46,590 bases of DNA, from IMG/VR virus record IMGVR_UViG_3300038701_001873, positions 1 to 46,590 of that record. One strand, given 5' to 3'. This DNA is from a virus. Numbering within the stretch: the stretch's first letter is position 1; each line of letters starts with the position of its first letter. This document shows positions 7,387 to 14,287 of the stretch, in pieces. The position numbers and the translations under genes were made by a program. A model generated the notes under the pieces. It was given only the letters and a program-made list of their open reading frames with translations. It was not told the DNA's origin and did not search any database.

Positions 7387-8605
7387 TTACTTGCCAATGT
7401 ACTGAGTCTTGACTTTCATAGTCAAAATCATCTTGATACCTTTTATCAACCCCAGTTAAGGCGTGTCCTTGAATATTCATTAATATTTCATTGTCAAGCT
7501 TTAAATCTACCCTACCAATGGTTTTAAAGGTGTTTCTTGATACTTTAGAACTGATAGACTCATTGAGTCCTAATTCTTTGGCTACGGCTCGCAAAGGCTT
7601 GTTGTTTCCCACTAAAAAAGTGTTGTACTTTTTATTAACTTCATTATTTATAATCGGTATTGGAATAGACGGGACTATCCTGTCTCCATCTTTAAAAGAG
7701 TCCATTATTTCTTTAGCCTTTGGAAACACCCTAATATCAATCAATGAGCCACCGTACCTTTTATTTCTATTCTTGTACCTCTTAAAAGAAATCCTACCTC
7801 TGTAATAATTTTTAGAGTACGTTAGTAAACCCAAATCCATCAAGTCTATACCACCCAAATAGAACTGCAAAAGGAATATCTTAACTCTCAGGATTAAATC
7901 TTCATCATCTGACTTGAAGTTCTCTATTAGCTTAATATCTTCCTGTGAAAATGGTTTTTTCTTTTTTTGCTCTAGCAATTTTGGTCTAGCTAAGTAAAAG
8001 GGGTTTTCCACCTTTCTCCCTTTTGACCAAGTGTAAACAGAACCTAATTGATTCATATAGGCATAAGCTCCATTTTTAACACCTTTTAATTGAAGCCACC
8101 TAACAAAGTCTTTGCAAACTTCTAAGGATATTTCATTGATACCAATATTAGGGCGGAATATAAAGAACTGCCTAACGCTTCTAATTTTTGTTAATGTTGA
8201 AGCATCTTGAGACAAGTCAGATAAATATTCATTGAACACTTCTTGGAACGGTTTATCTTGTCCCATTTCTAACTCTCTAATACGGGCTTTTAGCTTGGCT
8301 AGTTCTATTTCTTTAGCTTCAGGTTCATCAACACCTTTTTCAAAAACGACTTTACATTCGTCAGGAGTCAGTTCATTCTTAACGCAAAAGTTTTCTTCAT
8401 TTATTAAAGAGGCTTTTTTGGTTAAAGCAAATTGATAGTCTTGAGATTTTTTAGGCAGCTTGGTTTTTAAGTCCCAATTCTCAGGTTGAATGTATAGCAA
8501 CGCCTTAGTGTAATAATACTTACCATCTTTTAAAAAGCGTACCTTTAACGGGTGTCCTTTTTGGGTTTTATACCGTGTATCGTAGTACAAAGAGGCGTTT
8601 AACAT
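7373..8605 (-). CDS. int: Tyrosine integrase A
   Basis: A 410-residue Bacteroidetes-type phage integrase. The ATG at 8605 is chosen over a TTG six bases upstream. The N-terminal part is an arm-binding domain (LYYDTRYKTQKG), residues about 110-205 a SAM-like core-binding domain, and 220-405 the catalytic domain. Catalytic candidates are Lys in RISFKRYKN, KxxR in ISSKVSRNTF, His in IQGHALTG and Tyr in DKRYQDDFD. The box I arginine is absent: the site reads FYLGGIDLMDL. Integrase B (44372-45610) has the same change. The arm-type repeats of attP begin at the start codon. Confidence 0.93.
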   Translation of the reverse strand: MLNASLYYDTRYKTQKGHPLKVRFLKDGKYYYTKALLYIQPENWDLKTKLPKKSQDYQFALTKKASLINEENFCVKNELTPDECKVVFEKGVDEPEAKEIELAKLKARIRELEMGQDKPFQEVFNEYLSDLSQDASTLTKIRSVRQFFIFRPNIGINEISLEVCKDFVRWLQLKGVKNGAYAYMNQLGSVYTWSKGRKVENPFYLARPKLLEQKKKKPFSQEDIKLIENFKSDDEDLILRVKIFLLQFYLGGIDLMDLGLLTYSKNYYRGRISFKRYKNRNKRYGGSLIDIRVFPKAKEIMDSFKDGDRIVPSIPIPIINNEVNKKYNTFLVGNNKPLRAVAKELGLNESISSKVSRNTFKTIGRVDLKLDNEILMNIQGHALTGVDKRYQDDFDYESQDSVHWQVINTT

Positions 8606-8830
8606 TTGCAAGGAATTTGCAATAAAATTGCAAAATTTAGACCAAAAAGCACCTATTTGGAGTAAAGTAAAATTTAAAAAACCTCTCGCTATCCTTGACT
8701 ATTCCCTAAACCAAAGACTATGAGAGGCTTTATCTTAAACTATATTCTATAAATTCTTAAATACTTGTAAGCTATCTGTTAGTTAGATAGTTATGGGACT
8801 TGCAATTTTCTATTTGCAATATTTTTGCAA
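8605..8830. other. attP: attP A: phage attachment region with arm-type repeats
   Basis: Three TTGCAA repeats (8605-8611, 8616-8622, 8629-8634) lie at the integrase start and three more (8800-8805, 8813-8819, 8824-8830) lie 170 bases away; the core should lie between. Integrase B has the same layout, including the shared stretch caattttctatttgcaat. Finding both arms together indicates an uncut attP rather than attL or attR. The core sequence cannot be told from this window. Confidence 0.65.
8676..8727 (-). terminator. Leftward terminator inside attP A
   Basis: CCTCTC and GAGAGG (8682-8687 and 8722-8727) form a stem followed on the minus strand by six U. It would stop the leftward HTH operon (9694 to 8837) before the integrase. 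The loop is long (34 bases), which lowers confidence. Confidence 0.45.
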
Positions 8831-8836
8831 TATTGA

Positions 8837-9043
8837 CTACTTCTCAATTCTAAAATAACTAGACATTAACTCAACCCTTTCTTTGGAATATCCATTAGGT
8901 GGGTAATAGGTTTCCTCTCCAACCTTATGTTCAATGTTTTCTAACTTAGTATAACCACCTAGCAAGTAGTTCTCACCAACTAAACTTAGTACCGTACCTA
9001 CTGGCATTATTAATGAAACTTCTTTTATTACAGTTGCTTTCAT
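8837..9043 (-). CDS. Small hypothetical protein
   Basis: A 68-residue, probably beta-rich protein (MPVGTVLSLVGENYLLGGY) without known motifs. It is the last gene of the small leftward operon headed by the HTH gene at 9470-9694, and it ends next to the right arm of attP A. Function unknown; an excisionase role by position is possible but unsupported. Confidence 0.7.
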   Translation of the reverse strand: MKATVIKEVSLIMPVGTVLSLVGENYLLGGYTKLENIEHKVGEETYYPPNGYSKERVELMSSYFRIEK

Positions 9044-9047
9044 TCTT

Positions 9048-9287
9048 CTATTTTATTTCAGTCCATAATTCGCCCTCAGATTCTATGATTTCTTGAAGGT
9101 TGGTTTCTTTAGTTATAACTCCAACTCCATTATCAGCAATAGCATTAATCTGTTGAGATAAGCCTTTTAATGAGTATCCATAGTATTCGTTAAGGCTTGA
9201 CTCTTTGTCCTCAATTAAAGAGTCTAGTATTTCCTCCACCTCTTTAAGCTTATCAAATGCTTCTTGTAGTTGTTCTAACTCACCCAT
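9048..9287 (-). CDS. Small acidic coiled-coil protein
   Basis: A 79-residue protein. The N-terminal half is an acidic heptad-rich helix (ELEQLQEAFDKLKEVEEILD). The start lies 1 base after the stop of the preceding gene, across the conserved joint in which a KDK stop is followed by ATG. Function unknown. Confidence 0.72.
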   Translation of the reverse strand: MGELEQLQEAFDKLKEVEEILDSLIEDKESSLNEYYGYSLKGLSQQINAIADNGVGVITKETNLQEIIESEGELWTEIK

Positions 9288-9288
9288 C

Positions 9289-9468
9289 TTACTTGTCCTT
9301 TAAATTCATCAAGTCTGCAATCTTTTGTGCGCTTGCTTTACATTCTTGCTCATTATCGTAGTCAAGGTTCGACAGTCTGCAAATTATAACAAGTCTTTCC
9401 CCATTCTTACAAACTATAAACCCACCACCATTTTCTAATGGGTTCTCTTTGACCGTATATTTTTCCAT
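9289..9468 (-). CDS. Small hypothetical protein (59 aa), full copy
   Basis: A 59-residue protein (start MEKYTVKENP, end DLMNLKDK). The C-terminal 38 codons are duplicated nearly exactly at the right edge of the window (46474-46590), where it follows module B. Four Cys-to-Cys spaced residues are present but no metal motif is clear. It belongs to the small operon that starts at 9694, with one base to the next gene. Function unknown. Confidence 0.75.
   Translation of the reverse strand: MEKYTVKENPLENGGGFIVCKNGERLVIICRLSNLDYDNEQECKASAQKIADLMNLKDK
9296..9405. repeat. 110-bp exact direct repeat (copy 1 of joint J1)
   Basis: Identical to 46481-46590, with near-identity for about 10 more bases on the left. 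Because the window ends inside the copy, the true repeat could be longer. Together with the 127-bp repeat it brackets modules A and B with the same flanks. Confidence 0.92.
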
Positions 9469-9469
9469 C

Positions 9470-9694
9470 TTACTTGTCCTTTAATATCCATTCTGTATTT
9501 AATACTTCAGCTAGTTCTTCTAGTTTATCTGTACTAAAATTTCTTTTGCCACTCAAGAAGTAGCTAAGGTTACTTTGACCAATGGTTGACCCGTTAGCCT
9601 TTAGCTTATCCTCTAACTCTTTCTGAGTTAGCCCAAGTTTATCTATTCTAGCTTTTATTTGCTCCCGTATTGGCACGGGTACTAAATTAGTCAT
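9470..9694 (-). CDS. XRE-family HTH regulator
   Basis: A 74-residue single-domain helix-turn-helix protein: residues 20-60 read LTQKELEDKLKANGSTIGQS followed by a recognition helix and SGKRNFSTDKLEELAEVL. It resembles Cro/antitoxin-type XRE proteins with one inserted loop. It heads a leftward operon of small genes beside attP A. The promoter carries repeated AT-rich elements (9711-9746), so autoregulation is likely. No toxin-like partner is recognised. Confidence 0.88.
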   Translation of the reverse strand: MTNLVPVPIREQIKARIDKLGLTQKELEDKLKANGSTIGQSNLSYFLSGKRNFSTDKLEELAEVLNTEWILKDK

Positions 9695-9710
9695 AGTTTG
9701 TTTGATAGTT

Positions 9711-9746
9711 CAAATATACTACAAATAGTATAATATACCAAATATA
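9711..9746 (-). promoter_or_regulatory. Promoter and likely operator of the HTH operon
   Basis: Two perfect TATATTTG -7 motifs on the minus strand (complement of 9711-9718 and 9739-9746) lie 17 and 45 bases before the HTH start. Repeated GTATA/AGTATA words between them could be binding sites for the HTH protein. Confidence 0.55.
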
Positions 9747-9767
9747 GTATTAAACATTTTCAATAAA

Positions 9768-9794
9768 CTTTATTAGTGCGGTCTCTTAATAAAG
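9768..9794 (-). terminator. Weak terminator after the lysis genes
   Basis: CTTTATTA pairs with TAATAAAG (9768-9775 with 9787-9794), followed by UUUAUU on the minus strand. It is the only candidate end of the long late transcript before the HTH operon. AT-rich, so weak. Confidence 0.35.
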
Positions 9795-9804
9795 AAAACT
9801 GGGA

Positions 9805-10335
9805 TTAACTTAAATAAGCTTTCTTAGCTAAGAATAAGCAAAGTATAATTAGGGTAGGAATAGTAATCCAAGCCCATAGAGGGGTTCGGTAAATGGTTTT
9901 CTTATCTTCGATTTTCACATCGCTTGTCGCCTCTAAGAAAACAGTATCAACTTTAGTTTTTGATAGTTCTAGCTGCCTTTCTAGTTTTTGATTGATAGAT
10001 AGTAAACTTTCAATACTCTCAGGACACTTTGTAACAATCTTTAGCTTGCCGTTTTCCGATTTTACAGTAGTATTCCCCGCTTTGGTTTTCAAGTCCCGCA
10101 AAAGTCCTGTAACACTATCGCACGGGTTGTCAATCTCTATATCTGAATTACTGGGTTTAGTTATAGTCGTTAGCTCTTTTGTCTCCTTAGTTTCCTTTTC
10201 TTTTAAGGTTTTGATTTCAAGCAATAGGCTATTTATGTAAGTACTATCGGTTTTAATCTCGGTTCGCTCTAAGCTCTTTTTAGACCCGCAAGCCGTAAGG
10301 ATTAATACTATTGATATGTAGATTAGTTTTTTCAT
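9805..10335 (-). CDS. Unimolecular spanin (u-spanin)
   Basis: A 176-residue envelope-spanning lysis protein. The N-terminus is a lipoprotein signal (LILTACGSKK, lipidated Cys16), a long helical periplasmic part rich in Lys, Glu and Thr follows, and the last 25 residues are a transmembrane helix (WAWITIPTLIILCLFLAKK). This architecture, with an outer-membrane lipid anchor and an inner-membrane helix, defines u-spanins such as T1 gp11, which fuse the two membranes in the last lysis step. It is the last gene of the lysis cassette and overlaps the upstream gene by 4 bases. Assigned by architecture, not by sequence identity. Confidence 0.75.
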   Translation of the reverse strand: MKKLIYISIVLILTACGSKKSLERTEIKTDSTYINSLLLEIKTLKEKETKETKELTTITKPSNSDIEIDNPCDSVTGLLRDLKTKAGNTTVKSENGKLKIVTKCPESIESLLSINQKLERQLELSKTKVDTVFLEATSDVKIEDKKTIYRTPLWAWITIPTLIILCLFLAKKAYLS

Positions 10336-10721
10336 TGCTTCGCTATATTAATTAGTTTCTGAGACCTTTCTATTAAGTCTTTTATATTATCGTTACTTTC
10401 TCTTAAAACTCTAATTTCTCCATTTCGGTAATCAAGGTTCTGAAGTATCTTTTGAAGTATTAATTCAAAAGCCTTGTCTCTTTCATTGATTTGCGCAAAA
10501 GCCTCTTGATTTTTTTTCATTTCAGCCAGTAAATCTGTATGATACTGGTCTATTCTGTTTTCGTGCTTTTTGGTTAGTTCTTTTAAGTTAGTCTCGTAGT
10601 TATCAGAGTTCTTTTTATATAGGTCAGCAAGCCATTTAAGAGCCTTAACCAACCCCCAAATTATTGCAGCGAAGGAAGGGTACTTTACTACCTCAAGTAA
10701 AAATTCATATTCCTTTGGCAT
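10332..10721 (-). CDS. Membrane-anchored coiled-coil protein, holin- or spanin-like
   Basis: A 129-residue protein. One hydrophobic N-terminal helix (FAAIIWGLVKALKWLADLY) is followed by about 95 residues of charged coiled coil. Similar layouts occur in BhlA-like holins and in inner-membrane spanins. It overlaps the PAS gene by 17 bases and the spanin gene by 4, so it belongs to the lysis cassette. Its precise role is uncertain. Confidence 0.75.
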   Translation of the reverse strand: MPKEYEFLLEVVKYPSFAAIIWGLVKALKWLADLYKKNSDNYETNLKELTKKHENRIDQYHTDLLAEMKKNQEAFAQINERDKAFELILQKILQNLDYRNGEIRVLRESNDNIKDLIERSQKLINIAKQ

Positions 10722-11244
10722 CGTCTAATATCTTTAGAACCTTATCCCTAGAATTCTCATTCTCTATATCTGAAATTAACCGATTTATGAAAATTTCTTT
10801 TTGCTCAACTTCTTTTAAAGCCCTTTCTGTTTCATTTACAAGTTGCGTAGTTCCAATAATCCCAACATTGACACCATCTTTTACTATTGACTCTCCAACA
10901 ATATGAACCCATTGATAAGCATAACCTACTTCTACTTCTCTAAGAACCCTAGCTTTTACATTTAGAGAGCCTTCCCCACCCAAAGCTTTGTTTACTGAAG
11001 CCTGGAAGCTTTGCCAATCTTTCGGGTTTATTCGTTCTTTAAAATCCTTTTCCCATTCGTCTAAGTTACTGTTGCGCTCCATTTGGTAGATTTCATACAT
11101 TCCATCACTCCACCAAACCGTACCGTTAGCATCTACACTCCAAGAGCCAATCTTAGCCACTCTTTCAAGGTCTGAAACTTGCTTTTTTAGACGCTTATAG
11201 TCATTTTCTCTACCTAGTATTTTATCTTTAATCCACTTAATCAA
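10705..11244 (-). CDS. Free-standing PAS-domain protein in lysis cassette
   Basis: A 179-residue soluble protein. Residues 1-30 are a basic helix or coiled coil (DYKRLKKQVSDLERV). Residues about 27-142 match a PAS fold of the PAS_3 type with its C-terminal PAC part: KIGSWSVDANGTVWWSDGMY, then INPKDWQSF, then YQWVHIVGESIVKDGVNVGI and GTTQLVNETERALKE. No kinase, cyclase or DNA-binding domain follows, only a helical tail. PAS domains sense small ligands, redox state or light, or bind partners. It lies between the endolysin (8-base overlap) and a membrane coiled-coil gene (17-base overlap), so a lysis-timing role is possible, but that is inference. Confidence 0.8.
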   Translation of the reverse strand: MIKWIKDKILGRENDYKRLKKQVSDLERVAKIGSWSVDANGTVWWSDGMYEIYQMERNSNLDEWEKDFKERINPKDWQSFQASVNKALGGEGSLNVKARVLREVEVGYAYQWVHIVGESIVKDGVNVGIIGTTQLVNETERALKEVEQKEIFINRLISDIENENSRDKVLKILDDAKGI

Positions 11245-11641
11245 GACTCTTTACTCTTTTCCAACCGTTATCATACTTGTACAATATCCTTTCATTGCCT
11301 TTGTAGTCGCAATGTATAAAGCTGTTATACCTACATATTCTTTTATAAGGAGAGTGTTCTATAAGGTCTTGTTGAAGCCTATCTAAATCATCACTCGTTA
11401 AATCAACCGCACCCTCGATTTTAAAGGTGTGCTGACTATTCCCGCTTCTCCCCTTGCTTTTTTCCCATTCTTTAGACCTGTAACCACTATTTTCACTCAC
11501 ATAGATGGGCTGACCGTGTTCCTCTCTAACTTTTTGAAGTGGAATTATATGGTACTCTTGTATTTTATCCGCTACATCTTCAGGTATCGGTTCTCCTGAG
11601 ATATTAAATTCTGAAGGCTTAAAGTGTAGTTTCATTGCCAA
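11237..11641 (-). CDS. Endolysin, M15-type D-Ala-D-Ala peptidase
   Basis: A 134-residue M15A-like peptidase, the usual size for such phage endolysins. Zinc ligands are His71 and Asp80 (SQHTFKIEGAVDLT) and His110 (SFIHCDY); Arg55 in SGYRS fits the substrate-binding Arg. It would cut peptidoglycan cross-links. There is no signal peptide, so it needs a holin; two membrane-protein genes (11632-12027 and 12024-12239) lie directly upstream. Confidence 0.9.
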   Translation of the reverse strand: MAMKLHFKPSEFNISGEPIPEDVADKIQEYHIIPLQKVREEHGQPIYVSENSGYRSKEWEKSKGRSGNSQHTFKIEGAVDLTSDDLDRLQQDLIEHSPYKRICRYNSFIHCDYKGNERILYKYDNGWKRVKSLD

Positions 11642-12027
11642 TCTTTTAATATTAGTTCTTTAGGTAAATTGAATAAGTTAATACCTACATAGGCTTGGAT
11701 AAGTAGCACCTTCCAAACAGCTATTTCAAAGCCTAATATCAAATAGTATTCTGCTTCTACAATTTGAACGGATAGCATAGTAACCAGGGTTATAATGCAC
11801 CACTTCTTACAGGATTGAAATAAATGCTCTCCATCTGTAAGCCCAATAAATAAAGTTTTCCAAATCCAATGCTTATCCTGTCTCCATAGATGCCCTGTCT
11901 CAGAGTTTAGGAAGCGTGTACTCAGTCCTAAAAAAGGTTTCTTCCATCTATTCCTTACACTCCTGTCTTCAGCTTCATTAAAGAAGTTGATTAAGAATAG
12001 TAGTAATATGTTAGGAATGGCTATCAC
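11632..12027 (-). CDS. Small membrane protein in lysis cassette
   Basis: A 131-residue protein with hydrophobic stretches at the start (IPNILLLFLINFF), middle (WCIITLVTMLSVQIVEAEY, YLILGFEIAVWKVLLIQAYV) and an amphipathic tail. It lies between the small two-helix protein and the endolysin and overlaps both. Could be a holin or holin partner. No family recognised. Confidence 0.72.
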   Translation of the reverse strand: MIAIPNILLLFLINFFNEAEDRSVRNRWKKPFLGLSTRFLNSETGHLWRQDKHWIWKTLFIGLTDGEHLFQSCKKWCIITLVTMLSVQIVEAEYYLILGFEIAVWKVLLIQAYVGINLFNLPKELILKDWQ

Positions 12028-12239
12028 TTACCAAACTTATTTTTTAGGTAGGTAAATGCTGCATTTGCTATCTTCTTAGGGTCAACCCAAAGTAATACAA
12101 AGCCAACTATAAAAATTGGAATATCGTACACTAAACTCAATGGTTTAGGGTATTCAAAAAAGTAGTTGGTTAATGAAAATACCATCAACAACACCCCTAA
12201 TAAAGTTGTGAAAATCTCTTTTATATTGGAAAGAGACAT
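12024..12239 (-). CDS. Putative holin, two transmembrane helices
   Basis: A 71-residue protein with two hydrophobic segments (IFTTLLGVLLMVFSLTNYFF and IPIFIVGFVLLW) separated by a short turn, and a basic tail (KKIANAAFTYLKNKFGK). This is the layout of class II holins. It is one base from the upstream gene and overlaps the downstream one by 4. Called by size, topology and place. Confidence 0.6.
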   Translation of the reverse strand: MSLSNIKEIFTTLLGVLLMVFSLTNYFFEYPKPLSLVYDIPIFIVGFVLLWVDPKKIANAAFTYLKNKFGK

Positions 12240-12240
12240 A

Positions 12241-12486
12241 TCAACTAAAACTATGTTGATGCTTACTATTGTCTAGGTACTTGCCAAAGCTAACCTCTTG
12301 TGATGCGTTTACATATACAAAAAAACCATCCTGTTTCTCTTCTTCGATGTATTCCGCACCTTTGAAGAAAATAGTTGCATTTTCTAATGTATAGTTTACG
12401 CTAGGGTTTTCAGGTAAGGAAGTATAAATCTTCTTTAGATTGGTTATAGCTTCTTCTTTATTAGAATATTTGAGTTTAAAAACCAT
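12241..12486 (-). CDS. Small virion or lysis-region protein
   Basis: An 81-residue protein (start MVFKLKYSNKEEAITNLKKI). The ATG overlapping the upstream stop (TAATG at 12484-12488) is preferred to an ATG 24 bases upstream that lies inside the receptor-binding gene. A short alpha-beta protein with no motif recognised. It may be a chaperone or accessory of the fibre gene it follows. Confidence 0.7.
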   Translation of the reverse strand: MVFKLKYSNKEEAITNLKKIYTSLPENPSVNYTLENATIFFKGAEYIEEEKQDGFFVYVNASQEVSFGKYLDNSKHQHSFS

Positions 12487-13715
12487 TATAGAGTAGTTAA
12501 AGTGATACAATCTTCATCTGAAGGCACTTCAGAACCATTCCAAACCGCAGCTCCATTAAAATTTTGATTGACTCCGTTGTCAGTTCTAAAGCTTAACGAA
12601 TTGAGATTGAAGCTATACTCGGTTTGGTCAAATTCTTTAACACCATTTACGAACATCTTAAAGCTTGTCCCATTTACTTTTATTATGGCTCTATATCTTG
12701 TGTCAACTGAAATACTTTTGGCTGCCTGTTGTGAATTATTTTCTACAAGCCTCAAAGAAACACTAGAACCAACTAAAAACACTTCTACCCTGTTGTTTGT
12801 GCCTGTTGCATCTGCCCTAAATGACTGACCATTATTTTTTACAGAGCCTTCAATTTCAAAATCGAAATAAAATGCAGATTGGTCTCCCGAAATCAAACCT
12901 CCGTTTAATGAGCCTGCACTTAAAGTTGTGTCAGCTACCCTTGTAGCCGTGCTGCCAGTTGTAACAATTGGACAAGTAAAGATGTCTCCTGTTTCCGATT
13001 GAGCAAAAAACACGTGAAATCCACTAACACCATCCCCCGTATAGCTAGTTGCATCTGAGTTATCAAGCATTTTTACAAAAGCATTTACTGAGGAGCTAGT
13101 CGCCGTAAAAGTTTTAGTTAGGTAATATATCCCATTAACACCTTTAGTAATAGTACCCCCAGCACCTGAAACAGCACCATCGCCTGTAAGCGTGTAATTC
13201 AAGCTTGCTGAAAAGCTATCCTGTATTTGTACTTTAGTTCTACCAGCAGCGATAGCTGCATCGTTTAATTTTACAGCAAAGGTTATCGTATGCTCTCCAG
13301 CCGTATAGGTGGCTTGAAGTCGCATATCGTGAACCCCTGTATTTGTATCTTCTACAAACTCATAAGACGTTTGACCGTCTATTATTCCTGTTTCAGCAGT
13401 ACTAGCAACCGAGCCTCCTTGTAATAGCCAATTAGAGAAATCATTAGAGTAGGTAAATAGGTTCGACCCTGCTAGTAACATTTTTAGCTTTGGACATCCA
13501 GTTCCATCTAATCCCCACCCAACTCTAGGCACGCCCGAACCAATAGAATACCAAATACCATCACTTGAACTTCCTGTTCCGCCTAATTGATAGCTTGACC
13601 CAGACCTTGATAATGCAAAATCTTTGCTTCCGTCAATTGGCTTAACAGAGGCTAAAACCCCTGACTTGTAGTTCTTCGGAACATTAAATAAAACTGAATT
13701 TCTAAAACTTCCCAT
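12486..13715 (-). CDS. Receptor-binding / tail fibre protein
   Basis: A 409-residue, Gly/Ser/Thr-rich virion protein. Residues 1-85 are an N-terminal attachment part (WGLDGTGCPKLKMLLAGSN). Residues about 85-255 form a carbohydrate-binding-module-like beta sandwich that begins LFTYSNDFSNWLLQGGSV and ends at TGSTATRVADT, a phrase common in phage tail spikes. Residues 270-400 form a second LamG/concanavalin-like sandwich (FYFDFEIEGSVKNNGQSF, FKMFVNGVKEFD). It likely binds a surface polysaccharide. It is near the end of the tail operon, the usual place for host-range genes. Confidence 0.82.
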   Translation of the reverse strand: MGSFRNSVLFNVPKNYKSGVLASVKPIDGSKDFALSRSGSSYQLGGTGSSSDGIWYSIGSGVPRVGWGLDGTGCPKLKMLLAGSNLFTYSNDFSNWLLQGGSVASTAETGIIDGQTSYEFVEDTNTGVHDMRLQATYTAGEHTITFAVKLNDAAIAAGRTKVQIQDSFSASLNYTLTGDGAVSGAGGTITKGVNGIYYLTKTFTATSSSVNAFVKMLDNSDATSYTGDGVSGFHVFFAQSETGDIFTCPIVTTGSTATRVADTTLSAGSLNGGLISGDQSAFYFDFEIEGSVKNNGQSFRADATGTNNRVEVFLVGSSVSLRLVENNSQQAAKSISVDTRYRAIIKVNGTSFKMFVNGVKEFDQTEYSFNLNSLSFRTDNGVNQNFNGAAVWNGSEVPSDEDCITLTTL

Positions 13716-13984
13716 TATGCTTCAAATCTGTTTATTTCATTAACTGCACACTCACTAGCATTGATGGTCATACTATCTGCTAAACAACGTGCATTAAAAT
13801 TGTCTATGGTTTGTTCTGCAAAGCTTCCGTTTGCACTTTCAAATCTGTTAATCTCAGAAACTAGGCAGTTACTTGAGACAATGGTCATACCATCTGCCCT
13901 GCACCTCTCGTCAAAGTCTTTTACAATTCCTTGAGCAAAAGACTGAGAGCCAATTCCTATTTGTATGGAAATAGCATTAATCAA
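13715..13984 (-). CDS. Small virion protein with two copies of a Cys repeat
   Basis: An 89-residue protein made of two tandem copies of a roughly 40-residue unit. Copy one runs from SFAQGIVKDFDERC to SNCLVSEINRFE, and copy two from SFAEQTIDNFNARC to SECAVNEINRFE. Each has two Cys 16 residues apart around ADGMTIV or ADSMTIN. One further copy sits inside the tail protein at 19601-20143. It is stop-start coupled to the fibre gene, so it is probably a tail-tip or fibre adaptor. Confidence 0.8.
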   Translation of the reverse strand: MINAISIQIGIGSQSFAQGIVKDFDERCRADGMTIVSSNCLVSEINRFESANGSFAEQTIDNFNARCLADSMTINASECAVNEINRFEA

Positions 13985-14228
13985 TATACCCTGCCTTTAT
14001 CCCTGAAGCGGTGGTGCCAGTCGCATACACCCTTTTAATCTGAAAAGGTTTTAATTCTCCTTTGGTAAAAGAAAGGGTAGTAGTCCCACCATTTACACAA
14101 TCAAATTTTATTGTGCCTTCCGTGCTGTCATTATCTAAAAAAATGATAGCCCCATTTTTAATATCGGTACTATCATTAGGGGTTACATCTTCAATCTTTC
14201 CTATTTGAAATATCGCTGGGAACTGCAT
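13977..14228 (-). CDS. Small beta-rich tail protein
   Basis: An 83-residue protein (start MQFPAIFQIGKIEDVTP) with alternating hydrophobic strands, typical of small tail-tip or decoration proteins. It overlaps the repeat-protein gene by 8 bases. Function unknown. Confidence 0.7.
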   Translation of the reverse strand: MQFPAIFQIGKIEDVTPNDSTDIKNGAIIFLDNDSTEGTIKFDCVNGGTTTLSFTKGELKPFQIKRVYATGTTASGIKAGYID

Positions 14229-14287
14229 AATAAATTTTTTATTAAAAATATACAGTCGCTACCCTAACTACCGTACATAAAAGCTAA

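Noticed and set aside
9470-9694. Toxin-antitoxin pair with the HTH protein as antitoxin
   Set aside because: None of the small neighbours has a recognisable toxin motif, and the place beside attP suits a phage regulator better.
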